Assembly: GCA_934693235.1 (NCBI GenBank)
Contig: CAKUUY010000003.1
Span: 68,072 to 132,071, forward strand
DNA: 64,000 bases
From: an uncultured Candidatus Melainabacteria bacterium
GTDB taxonomy: Bacteria; Cyanobacteriota; Vampirovibrionia; Gastranaerophilales; Gastranaerophilaceae
Direction: 5' to 3'
Numbering within the stretch: position 1 is the first letter of the stretch; every line of letters begins with the position of its first letter. A program made the translations under genes and the position numbers. Positions 9,612 through 17,719 of the stretch are shown one piece after another. The notes below the pieces were generated by a model that saw only the letters and a program-made list of their open reading frames with translations, was not told the origin of the DNA and searched no databases.

Positions 9612-10853
9612 ATGGTAAAATTCAAATACAGTGCGTTAAAAGATAAAACTCAAATAGTGACAGGAGAAGTAGAGGCTTCCAGCCCGAGAGAAGCAAGACA
9701 GAAAATTCGTCAGCTTGGCTTTTTACCAACTAAGGTTTACACTGAAGAAGCAGTTCTTGAAGATCATGTTGAATATAAAAAAAATACTGTTTCTCCTGAT
9801 GGTAAAAGAGTAAACAGGTTGAGTTTGCAAGAGAAAATAATGTTTACATCAGAGCTTGAGGTTATGCTTGCGGCAGGAATTCCGATATTAGATGCTTTGC
9901 ATTCTCTCGAGATTAACTCTCCAAAAAAGAAAATAAAAATAATTTGCCACAATGTTCAAAAATGCATAACAAACGGAATGACATTTGCAATGGCTCTTTC
10001 AAGCTTGTATGCCAAAGTTTTTGGAGAAGTTTATATTGCTTTAATAAAAACAGGAGAGGAAGCAGGAGAATTAGACCAAACTTTAGGCAGAATGTTGGTT
10101 TTGTTACGAAAACAAGAGGACATAAAAAGTAAAATAACCAGTGCTTCAATTTATCCTGCAGTTTTGATAATAATAATGATTGGTGTTTTAATGCTGTTTT
10201 CTATGAAAGTTTTTCCGGCTTTTTATGGTGTTTTGCAATTTAATAGAGCAGATGTTCCGTATTATTCTCAAATGCTAATTGGTTTTTGTGAGTTTATAAA
10301 CCATTTTTGGTGGCTTGTAATTTGTGGAATAGGAGCTTTTTGCGGAGCATTTTCAATGTTGTTTCAAAATGTTGTCTTTAAAGCAAAATGGGATGATTTT
10401 GTCTTAAAAATTCCTGTTGTTTCTGATTTTATACAATATATAAATTTAGCAAATTTTATGACGGTTTTGCAAATATCTTATAATGCCGGTGTTCCGATAG
10501 TTGTTGGTTTAGAACTTTCTAATAAAACTGTTGGAAATCACACGATTAAGAAAAAAGTTTTTAATGCAATTAGTTTGATGAGAAACGGTCGTCAATTGTC
10601 AGAAGCTTTTGAGATGACTGGCGCTATTCCATCTGCATTAATGACAATGATCTCAACAGGTGAAAAGTCAGGAACTCTTGGAAAAATGTTCAATGATGCC
10701 GCAGAAGTCATAGACAAAAAAGTAAATATGGCATTGGATGCATTGACTCGGTTGTTTGAACCAACATTGATTATAATAATGGGAATAGCAGTTGGGATTA
10801 TTGCAGTTGGGTTCTATCAGATGTACTTTGCAATGTTAGGGTCAATGTTTTAA
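9612..10853 (+). CDS. pilC: Type IV pilus / type II secretion inner-membrane platform protein
   Basis: 413 residues from the ATG at 9612; a TTG two codons earlier is also possible. The N-terminal part KFKYSALKDKTQIVTGEVEA is the usual opening of PilC/GspF. Two homologous cytoplasmic domains are seen (EKIMFTSELEVMLAAGIPIL and FMTVLQISYNAGVPIVVGLE). Membrane segments lie near 183-205, 235-255 and the C-terminus (TLIIIMGIAVGIIAVGFY). The protein forms the inner-membrane base on which pilins are assembled, so it is a likely partner of the prepilins at 14 kb, 22 kb and 35 kb. It is encoded alone; no assembly ATPase or PilD peptidase is in the window. Confidence 0.93.
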   Translation: MVKFKYSALKDKTQIVTGEVEASSPREARQKIRQLGFLPTKVYTEEAVLEDHVEYKKNTVSPDGKRVNRLSLQEKIMFTSELEVMLAAGIPILDALHSLEINSPKKKIKIICHNVQKCITNGMTFAMALSSLYAKVFGEVYIALIKTGEEAGELDQTLGRMLVLLRKQEDIKSKITSASIYPAVLIIIMIGVLMLFSMKVFPAFYGVLQFNRADVPYYSQMLIGFCEFINHFWWLVICGIGAFCGAFSMLFQNVVFKAKWDDFVLKIPVVSDFIQYINLANFMTVLQISYNAGVPIVVGLELSNKTVGNHTIKKKVFNAISLMRNGRQLSEAFEMTGAIPSALMTMISTGEKSGTLGKMFNDAAEVIDKKVNMALDALTRLFEPTLIIIMGIAVGIIAVGFYQMYFAMLGSMF

Positions 10854-10894
10854 AAAATAGTGTAAAGTTTAAGAAGAACTGAAAAATTGAATTA

Positions 10895-10933
10895 GCAATA
10901 AAAAGAGCCATTGAGAGGGACTCTTTTTATTGC
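10895..10933. terminator. Bidirectional terminator between pilC and the TPR gene
   Basis: GCAATAAAAAGAG pairs with CTCTTTTTATTGC. The arms contain T-runs on both strands, and the hairpin lies between convergent genes. Confidence 0.85.
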
Positions 10934-10949
10934 CGATTTTTTTAGTTTA

Positions 10950-12356
10950 TTACATTTTATTTTTGTTAAACCAATTAATAAATTTGTCCAAAAATCCCTC
11001 GTCTTCTTGAGTGTCAGAATTTTTTAACTTTTCCAGTTTGTGCAGAATTTTTGAATATTCAGGATTGCCTTTCCCAATTTCTAAGAACTTTTCGTAACAT
11101 TCAATTGCTGCCGGTTTATTTCTTAATTTATCATAAGCTTCACCCAGTTTTTTTACAGTTAAGGCATTTTTTTTATCCAAATGATAAAGTTTTAACAAAT
11201 ATTCTGCTTGCATTCTATAATCGCCGATGCTTTCGCGAAATTCTGCCAGCTTTTCTAATGATTTTTTATCGTTTTCATTGAGTTTAGAAATTTTTTCGTA
11301 AAATTCCATTGCATGGTTTTTGTCGTTTGACTCTTCCAAAAGCATTGCTAGGGTATTTAACAATTCCAAGTCGTTGTCTTTGATTTGGTAAGCGTTTAAA
11401 TATTCGTTAATTGCAATATCTTTGTTGCCACGTACAATGTTGTATTTCCCCCAGTTGATATGTGCGTTGTAGTCGTCTTTTTTCTCTTCAAAGATAAGTG
11501 CGCGCATTTGATAAGTTAGTGGAGAATTTTTCTCTAAATCGTCAAACTTTTCAACGCTTTCCAAAGCTTTGTCATATTCTCCGGTCATGTAATAATATTG
11601 CGCTTTTAGTGAATGAAATTGTGCAATGTGTTCGTATTGGTCTTCCATTTGTTGAAGTTTTTCGATTGCTTCATCTTTTTTGTCCATATCAAGCAAACAT
11701 TTTACTTTTGTAAGTTCGTCTGAAGAAATTTCAATTGCTTTTTCGGGATTACCGTTTTTTAGGTATAAATCAGAAAGCATTTCTTTTATGTTTGTTGTGT
11801 CAAAGCCTGATTTTCTTGCTCTTTCAAGAACTTCTATTGCGCTAGGCATAGCATCTTCTTTTAGGTAAAGATTAGAGAGGCGCGCATAAACTTCTTCATG
11901 AGTTCCCTCGTGGTCAATAACTTTTAAATATTCGTCAATTGCCTTGATGTTGTTTCCTGTTTGTTCATATAGAGTTCCGAGTACAAATCTTGCAGAAAGT
12001 TGGTCCTTGTCCTCTTGCGCAGAGTTTACGGCTTTTCTGTAATCATTGATAGCATGTTCAAGTTGGTGTTCTACGGTGTGCATGTTGCCTCTGTAAACAT
12101 AATACTTAAATCTGTCAGTTGTAACGTAAATATCCATCAACTGTTCGTAAGCAAGGACATTTGTTGCGTCAGATTCCAGTATCTTTGTATAAAAATCTGC
12201 TGCTTCTTCTTTGTTATCAAGAAGCATTGCGAGGTGTCCCAAACGTTCCAAAATACTCAAGTCTTTTGGATTTTTTTCGTGTAATTTTTTATATTCTTCG
12301 TAAGCTTGTGAATATTGTTCGTTTTCTTCGTATTGTTCTGCTGTTTGTAAACTCAT
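10950..12356 (-). CDS. Tetratricopeptide repeat protein
   Basis: 468 residues, almost wholly TPR helices. Repeats are visible throughout, for example YSQAYEEYKKLHEKNPKDL, ARFVLGTLYEQTGNNIKAI and GEAYDKLRNKPAAIECYEKF. The protein ends in an amphipathic GFLDKFINWFNKNKM. There is no signal peptide, so it is probably a cytoplasmic scaffold. I chose the ATG at 12356 because AAGGAG stands 6 bp before it; an upstream ATG at 12413 would add 19 residues without a ribosome binding site. It follows pth on the same strand with a 69-bp gap. Partner and role are unknown. Confidence 0.88.
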   Translation of the reverse strand: MSLQTAEQYEENEQYSQAYEEYKKLHEKNPKDLSILERLGHLAMLLDNKEEAADFYTKILESDATNVLAYEQLMDIYVTTDRFKYYVYRGNMHTVEHQLEHAINDYRKAVNSAQEDKDQLSARFVLGTLYEQTGNNIKAIDEYLKVIDHEGTHEEVYARLSNLYLKEDAMPSAIEVLERARKSGFDTTNIKEMLSDLYLKNGNPEKAIEISSDELTKVKCLLDMDKKDEAIEKLQQMEDQYEHIAQFHSLKAQYYYMTGEYDKALESVEKFDDLEKNSPLTYQMRALIFEEKKDDYNAHINWGKYNIVRGNKDIAINEYLNAYQIKDNDLELLNTLAMLLEESNDKNHAMEFYEKISKLNENDKKSLEKLAEFRESIGDYRMQAEYLLKLYHLDKKNALTVKKLGEAYDKLRNKPAAIECYEKFLEIGKGNPEYSKILHKLEKLKNSDTQEDEGFLDKFINWFNKNKM

Positions 12357-12425
12357 TTGGAACTCCTTAAATCTAATACTTTTTTTATTATATATAAAAA
12401 ATGGCAATATCAATAATCATTTGGG

Positions 12426-12971
12426 CTAATTAAATTTGTTTTGGGCTTTTTGAATGTCGTTTTCAAGATAAAATTTAATAGCTTCGTCTGCTCTTTTTAA
12501 GACCTCTTTCAATTCTTCAAGTTGATCTTTAGGAAAATTTTGTAGAACATAATTTTCTGATGGAATGTTTGGTTGGGGGCCAATTCCTATTTTTAGTCTG
12601 TCAAATTCTTTTGTGCCGACATGTTTGATTATGGATTTAATACCGTTGTGTCCGCCATCTGAGCCATTTGCTCTAAAACGTATTCTTCCCAAATCAAGTG
12701 CAATATCATCATAAATAATTAAAATGTCTTTAATATCTATTTTATAATAATCCATAACTGCGCGAACAGCTTCACCTGATAAGTTCATAAAAGTTGTCGG
12801 TTTAATATAAATTATGTCATTTGATTTTGCAAGAAAGCATTTTAGTTTGCTTTCTTCTCGGAATGAAAAATTGTTATTAAGTGCTAATTTGTCTAATACC
12901 ATAAAACCCGCATTGTGTCGGGTAAAACAGTATTTTTCTCCGATATTTCCAAGTCCTGCGATTAATTTCAT
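12426..12971 (-). CDS. pth: Peptidyl-tRNA hydrolase
   Basis: 181 residues, typical length. It releases tRNA from peptidyl-tRNA that drops off ribosomes. The catalytic His is in FTRHNAGFMVLD (about residue 19), Asn is in TFMNLSGEAV, and Asp is in IIYDDIALDLGRIR. GSDGGHNGIKSI is also conserved. The usual GLGNPG near the start is GLGNIG here, a minor change. AAAGGATAG stands before the ATG. It is first in a two-gene minus-strand unit with the TPR gene. Confidence 0.96.
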   Translation of the reverse strand: MKLIAGLGNIGEKYCFTRHNAGFMVLDKLALNNNFSFREESKLKCFLAKSNDIIYIKPTTFMNLSGEAVRAVMDYYKIDIKDILIIYDDIALDLGRIRFRANGSDGGHNGIKSIIKHVGTKEFDRLKIGIGPQPNIPSENYVLQNFPKDQLEELKEVLKRADEAIKFYLENDIQKAQNKFN

Positions 12972-13099
12972 ATTTATCTATCCTTTATAGTTATTATTTT
13001 AACGTAAATAAATATTACCGAACCTGTTTGCCATGTTTTCGCTTAACAAATCGATAAAAAACATTTATCTTAATATTACTTAAAAGTGAGGATACAATT

Positions 13100-13663
13100 A
13101 TGAAAAATAAACCGATTGTTCAAGAAAAGAGTTCAGAAAAGGTTGCAAAGTTTTTGGATAAAAATTCATTGCATAAAAAAGATTTTGCAGAAATGATAGG
13201 AGTTACACTGTCTTATGTTTATAACTTGATAGATAATTCAATACCGTTTTCTACGAGAAGTACGACATTAGAAAGAATTGCAATTGTCATGGAAATTGAG
13301 CCTGAAGAATTTGAAGAGTATAAAATTCCGCAAGAACCTATTTTAGTTGACGATGCCGTTGAATTTTTTAGAAGTGTAATGAAAGAAAAAGCCATGTCTG
13401 TTGTGACATTTTTAAAAGCATTTCCACGAAAGAAGCGACTTGATATTGTAGACATGCTCAGAGGAAGTTTGCCGATTCCGATAGATTTTAAAGAATTAAC
13501 TATGATTGCGCAAGTCCTTGATTTGAATAAAGATGATATTTATACAATGTGGGAAAAGCGTATGAAACAAGTGTTAGAACTAAATGGAATGAATATTTAT
13601 TCCAATGCGGCACTAGTAAATACAATGTTTGATTGTGCAAAAAAATATATTCATCTGAAATAA
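13100..13663 (+). CDS. XRE-like helix-turn-helix protein with internal duplication
   Basis: 187 residues. The first half has a Cro/CI-type helix-turn-helix (KKDFAEMIGVTLSYVYNLI). The second half repeats the later helices of that domain: TLERIAIVMEIEPEEFEEY is echoed by ELTMIAQVLDLNKDDIYTM. It therefore looks like two related HTH domains, the second possibly degenerate and used for dimerisation. It is divergent from pth and closed by its own terminator, so it is transcribed alone. The target is unknown. The start is supported by GTGAGGA before the ATG. Confidence 0.82.
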   Translation: MKNKPIVQEKSSEKVAKFLDKNSLHKKDFAEMIGVTLSYVYNLIDNSIPFSTRSTTLERIAIVMEIEPEEFEEYKIPQEPILVDDAVEFFRSVMKEKAMSVVTFLKAFPRKKRLDIVDMLRGSLPIPIDFKELTMIAQVLDLNKDDIYTMWEKRMKQVLELNGMNIYSNAALVNTMFDCAKKYIHLK

Positions 13664-13668
13664 AATAA

Positions 13669-13694
13669 AAGCCCGTTAGTCAAGACGGGCTTTT
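13669..13694 (+). terminator. Terminator after the HTH gene
   Basis: AAGCCCGT pairs with ACGGGCTT around an 8-base loop and is followed by a T-run. The stem is GC-rich against the AT-rich background. Confidence 0.9.
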
Positions 13695-13756
13695 GTTTTT
13701 CAGTGGTTTGTCTAGAAAGAAATTTATAGGATTTAATAAAAAATAAGAAAAAACTG

Positions 13757-13785
13757 TTGACATTAAAAATTTTTCTTGTTACTAT
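13757..13785 (+). promoter_or_regulatory. Promoter of tRNA-Lys
   Basis: TTGACA (13757-13762), 17 bp, TACTAT (13780-13785). The predicted start is about 30 bp before the mature tRNA. Confidence 0.6.
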
Positions 13786-13821
13786 AAAACCACAGACGAA
13801 ATGAATAGCAAATTTTAACTT

Positions 13822-13894
13822 GCGCTTGTAGCTCAGCAGGTAGAGCACTCCCCTTTTAAGGGATAGGTCGCGCGTTCGAATCGCGCCAAGCGCA
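13822..13894 (+). tRNA. tRNA-Lys (anticodon TTT)
   Basis: 73 bases. The acceptor arms GCGCTTG and CAAGCGC pair perfectly, the D arm has GCTCAGCAGGTAGAGC, and the anticodon loop CTTTTAA reads TTT. The T arm is GCGCG-TTCGAAT-CGCGC. The discriminator base is A and the 3' CCA is not encoded. The anticodon stem has one mismatch at its base. A T-run follows directly. Confidence 0.96.
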
Positions 13895-14209
13895 ATTTTT
13901 TATTGGGTTGTTTTTGAGAAGAATTTGAAGGTGTAGAGCGCGGAACGGAGTCTACGATGGCATTATTTTGTGAAATTATTTGAAAACTTGGCATCGTTGT
14001 ATGTGGCAATTAATTCATTGACAAAATAAAAGATATTCAAAATTTTTTATTTTGAAACATTTCCTCTCTCCAAGTGAGAGAGTGTAGTTGTTTGTGAGCA
14101 TTTGCGAACGTTACTATAAAAATTTGATTGCGAGTAGTGCGATTAGTATAACACTTGTAGAAAAAAAGAGGGTGTGGAACTACAATTCTGTGTAAGTTTT
14201 TTGTAGCCG
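13895..14209. other. Intergenic region between tRNA-Lys and a pilin gene
   Basis: 315 bp without a convincing gene. It holds the T-run after the tRNA, a perfect 10-bp A/T inverted repeat (14022-14031 with 14045-14054) and a small CTCTC/GAGAG hairpin near 14064-14082. A 68-codon frame on the minus strand has no ribosome binding site and overlaps the pilin end. Confidence 0.5.
14022..14054. repeat. A/T-only inverted repeat
   Basis: CAAAATAAAA and TTTTATTTTG are perfect 10-bp arms around 13 bases. It lies downstream of the convergent tRNA and pilin genes and may act as a weak terminator in either direction. Confidence 0.35.
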
Positions 14210-14959
14210 CTACTGCCAAGGATAATCGCTTTTTATTTCCCACCCGTCGAGTTTTATCAGTGTTCCGCAGAATTTCTGACTATCAATACTTGCTTTTTTA
14301 CATTCGTTTTTAGCTATATCTCTGCTTGAGGTTTGCGGAAAACCGAAATTTGGATATATGTTTATAAAGAATGTATCAACTCCAATGACATTTGGTCGAT
14401 TTTCTCCGTTTATGTCTACTCTTGTACTTATGTTTTCTGAGACACCATAGTTTGCATCAAAGCACATAATAACACCGTTATTTTGAGTTAGGCAATAGTG
14501 AGTGCTTCCATCATGTGGGATTAATTGCTTTTGAGAATTGTAATTATAGTATGTATATGGAGCACCGGAGTGTTTGGTTTTTGCAATTGTTTTGATATAT
14601 GGTTTCAGGTATGTGTCAATAACTCTTTTGGTTGTGCCGGCATCACCTGCGTAAGAGGCATTTTTCATTAACTGCAAATCCCACTCTTTCATTTCTCCAT
14701 TTTCTGCCTCAGACATTCTGATAGCCTGTGATAGAATTGAATATGTCTGTTCTAGTCTTGTGGCTGTGACCTTATGTTTGTAATTAGTAATTAGTGTGGG
14801 TAGTGTTAAAGCTGCGATTACACCAATAATTCCGAGAGTGATAAGTACCTCTGCTAACGTAAATCCTTTATTTTTATTGTGACATGTTATATCACTATTA
14901 TACTTGAGACGCTTCATAAAGTAAAGCTTTCGGGGGAGGGGCGACTTATTATTAAACAT
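14210..14959 (-). CDS. Type IV prepilin-like protein with a long leader
   Basis: 249 residues. The prepilin site is KG before FTLAEVLITLGIIGVIAALT, with Glu at +5 and a hydrophobic helix, so it should be cut by a PilD-type peptidase and assembled into a pilus or pseudopilus. The C-terminal domain ends FCGTLIKLDGWEIKSDYPW, a signature shared with the 22-kb pilin. The leader is unusually long (about 32 residues, MFNNKSPLPRKLYF onward). The ATG at 14959 has AAAGGAG about 8 bp upstream. The leader DNA is C-rich (CGCCCCTCCCCCG) and resembles the tract that disrupts the related pilin near 35 kb. Confidence 0.88.
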   Translation of the reverse strand: MFNNKSPLPRKLYFMKRLKYNSDITCHNKNKGFTLAEVLITLGIIGVIAALTLPTLITNYKHKVTATRLEQTYSILSQAIRMSEAENGEMKEWDLQLMKNASYAGDAGTTKRVIDTYLKPYIKTIAKTKHSGAPYTYYNYNSQKQLIPHDGSTHYCLTQNNGVIMCFDANYGVSENISTRVDINGENRPNVIGVDTFFINIYPNFGFPQTSSRDIAKNECKKASIDSQKFCGTLIKLDGWEIKSDYPWQ

Positions 14960-15041
14960 TTTTCAAACTCCTTTTTGCTGCTCTCTCAGTCTCATTATTT
15001 ACTGTTTTTCCCGTATTGTCAAGGTTCGTTTGTATTTTCTC

Positions 15042-15070
15042 TTTACATTCTCTCTTTACAAGTATATAAT
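15042..15070 (+). promoter_or_regulatory. Promoter of glyS
   Basis: TTTACA (15042-15047), 17 bp, then a perfect TATAAT (15065-15070). It lies 31 bp before the glyS start. Confidence 0.7.
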
Positions 15071-15100
15071 CAAGGTACAGTAGAATTAAAGGATATTATT

Positions 15101-17149
15101 ATGAGTAAATATTTATTAGAAGTTGGATGTGAAGAATTACCGTATAAATTTATTCCGTCTGCTATTCAGCAGTTGAAAAACGGTTTTGAAGCTTTTTTGA
15201 ATAATAACAAGGTGAATTTTGAAAGAGTTGATGTATATGCAACTCCAAGACGTTTGGCAGTTATTGTTTCCGGTCTTGAAAAACAAAGCAAAGACGAAGA
15301 AAAAATTGTTAAAGGTCCTATCAAAAAGGTCGCTTATGATGAAAACGGAAATTTGACAAAAGCAGGAGAGGGGTTTTGTAAGAAAAACGGTATTAACCCG
15401 GCTGATTTGTATGTCGAAAATGATTATATCCATGCCAAAATTGTTATTAAGGGGAAATCAATTGTTGAACTTTTGAAAGATAATGTTCCGTCAATTGTGT
15501 TGAAACTTCAAGGCTCTCACTTTATGAGATGGGCTGAAAATGAAGTTAAATTTTCTCGTCCTATCAGATGGATTGTTTCAATTCTTGATAGCGAAGAAGT
15601 TAAAATAAAAATTATTGACAAAGAAAGTTCAAATATTTCTCGCGGACACAGATTCGCTTCTGAAAAAGAATTTGTTATCTCTTCTCCGGATGATTATATT
15701 GAAATGATGCGCAAACATAATGTAATTGTTAATCAGGAAGAAAGAAAACAAATTATTATTGAAAGAGCAAAAGAGGAAGCTTCAAAGCTAGGAGCAGAAC
15801 CTTATTATACAGAGGATTTGTTGGAAGAAGTTACATTTATTACAGAATATCCTGTACCTGCAGTTTGTGAATTTTCTCCGGAATATTTGAAGTTGCCGGA
15901 AGAACTTGTCGTTACTGTAATGGCTGTCCATCAAAGATATTTTGCTTTGTACAAAGAAGGTAAATTAATCAATAAATTTATCACAATGACAAATTATTTA
16001 GGACAAAACTTTGAAAATGTTGCAGCAGGAAATGTTCGTGTAATCAAGGCTCGTCTTGATGATGCTGTATTTTTCTTTAATGAAGATACTAGAAAACCAC
16101 TTGTTGATTACGTTGAAGATATTAAGGGAATTACATTCCAAAAGGGAATGGGTTCAATGTATGACAAGGCGCAAAGACTTGTCAAATTGTCAAAACTAAT
16201 GATTGGTAGTAATCCGACAGTTGAAAGAACAGCTCTTTTAGCAAAAGCTGATTTGGCAACAAAATTGGTGTTTGAATTTACTGAACTTCAAGGCTTTATT
16301 GGTGCGGATTATGCAAGAGTTTCAAATGAACCTGAAAGTGTTTGTGAAGGTATTAAAGAACATTATTTCCCTCTTAATGCAGATGGTGAAATCGCAAAAA
16401 CTCTTGAAGGGCAAATCGTTGGTATTGCTGATAAAATGGATAATATTTGTGCAGTATTTGCAGAGGGCAAAAAACCGACCGGTTCTTCTGACCCGCTAGG
16501 TGTAAGGCGTGCTTCATTAGGTATTATCAGAACAATTCTTGCTAATAATTTAAAAATTAACTTAGCAACATTGGTAAATGAAGTATTGTTGTTATTACCG
16601 ATTTCAACTGAGGGAACAGGGATTGTCGATAAAATTAAAAAAGCTACAGGTTCTTGTGTAAACAGAGTTTCCGGAAAAATAACTGATGAGATTTATGATT
16701 TCTTTATTCAAAGATTGATTATTTTCTTATCGGAAAAATATCCGAAAAATGTTTTGGAGGCTTGTGCAGCAAACAAAAATCCACTTATTGATTTAATAGA
16801 TTATATCAAACGTGTTGAGGTTGTTGCAAAATTGGATTCGCCTGCGTTGTTAGAAAGTGCAAACAGAGTCATGAGAATGCTAAAAGAAGATAGCGAAAAG
16901 CAAGTTAATAAAGCATTGTTTAAAGAACCTGCAGAAAGTATGCTTTTATCTCAAATCGAAACGGTTGCAGAAAATATGAACTATGATGCTTATTTGAACC
17001 AATTAGAAGAGATTAATCCGTCTGTAGAAAAATTCTTTAATGATGTTCTTGTTATGGATAAGGATGAAAATGTTAAAGAAAACCGACTTGCTTTATTAAC
17101 TTTATTGAAGTCAAAATACGCATACTTAGCTGATTTTAGCAAATTATAA
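15101..17149 (+). CDS. glyS: Glycine-tRNA ligase beta subunit
   Basis: 682 residues, the beta chain of the alpha2-beta2 bacterial glycyl-tRNA synthetase that charges tRNA-Gly. Family strings are LLEVGCEELPYKFIPSA at the start, YATPRRLAVIV, FMRWAENEVKFSRPIRWIVS, VTVMAVHQRYFAL, DPLGVRRASLGIIR and a C-terminal anticodon-binding-like part (DSPALLESANRVMRML). The ATG at 15101 follows AAAGGA, and frame upstream of it is accidental. The alpha subunit gene glyQ is not adjacent. glyS has its own promoter. Confidence 0.96.
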   Translation: MSKYLLEVGCEELPYKFIPSAIQQLKNGFEAFLNNNKVNFERVDVYATPRRLAVIVSGLEKQSKDEEKIVKGPIKKVAYDENGNLTKAGEGFCKKNGINPADLYVENDYIHAKIVIKGKSIVELLKDNVPSIVLKLQGSHFMRWAENEVKFSRPIRWIVSILDSEEVKIKIIDKESSNISRGHRFASEKEFVISSPDDYIEMMRKHNVIVNQEERKQIIIERAKEEASKLGAEPYYTEDLLEEVTFITEYPVPAVCEFSPEYLKLPEELVVTVMAVHQRYFALYKEGKLINKFITMTNYLGQNFENVAAGNVRVIKARLDDAVFFFNEDTRKPLVDYVEDIKGITFQKGMGSMYDKAQRLVKLSKLMIGSNPTVERTALLAKADLATKLVFEFTELQGFIGADYARVSNEPESVCEGIKEHYFPLNADGEIAKTLEGQIVGIADKMDNICAVFAEGKKPTGSSDPLGVRRASLGIIRTILANNLKINLATLVNEVLLLLPISTEGTGIVDKIKKATGSCVNRVSGKITDEIYDFFIQRLIIFLSEKYPKNVLEACAANKNPLIDLIDYIKRVEVVAKLDSPALLESANRVMRMLKEDSEKQVNKALFKEPAESMLLSQIETVAENMNYDAYLNQLEEINPSVEKFFNDVLVMDKDENVKENRLALLTLLKSKYAYLADFSKL

Positions 17150-17262
17150 AGAATTGTAAACAATCTTTGTAAAAAAGTAAATTATTTTTTTCAGGATACT
17201 TTACAATGGTGTAAGGAAATTAATTTAAAAATATAAAAAATAAAAGTAGTAGGAGTCAACTC

Positions 17263-17571
17263 ATGTTGGAACGTTTAAAAAATCTAAAAATAGTGAAAAC
17301 TTTGGAAAATCAAATTAGTCCTAGGTTGCGCTGGTTGAATTTTATGAATCGTGACAGAAAAAATACTGATTATATTAGTATGGTTAGCGGAGTTGACGAA
17401 TTAAAATCAAGTTCTGACGAACGTAAGCTGGAAGCAATGGTCAGAGAACAACTCAAAGAAGAATTCCCAAATATTGAGAATATGAAATCTTATGAGCTTC
17501 TTGTAGATGCAGTAATACATAATTACAAGAAGAAACAGCTTCAAGCTATGGATGAGTTAGAAAAAAAATAA
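17263..17571 (+). CDS. Small charged protein, unrecognised
   Basis: 102 residues, cytoplasmic, helical and highly charged, with no known domain. It opens MLERLKNLKIVKTLENQISP, contains EAMVREQLKEEFPNIENMKS and ends in a basic helix. AGGAG stands 8 bp before the ATG and a terminator closes the gene, which supports expression as a single unit. Function is unknown. Confidence 0.78.
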   Translation: MLERLKNLKIVKTLENQISPRLRWLNFMNRDRKNTDYISMVSGVDELKSSSDERKLEAMVREQLKEEFPNIENMKSYELLVDAVIHNYKKKQLQAMDELEKK

Positions 17572-17599
17572 AATATAACTCATCAATTTAAAATAAAAT

Positions 17600-17628
17600 G
17601 GCACCTCTTGAGGTGTCTTTTTGTTTTT
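17600..17628 (+). terminator. Terminator after the 102-residue gene
   Basis: GGCACCTC and GAGGTGTC pair (one G-T) around TT and are followed by a T-run. Confidence 0.85.
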
Positions 17629-17719
17629 ATATAAAATTTTTTTAAATTTTGTAAACCTTTTATTTTTAAGGTAGCAAAAAATATTTTTATGATTTTTAAT
17701 ACATGGGGAATTTGATTTG

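Noticed and set aside
14037..14243. 68-codon minus-strand frame after the pilin
   Set aside because: Overlaps the pilin end, no ribosome binding site, no protein-like motif.
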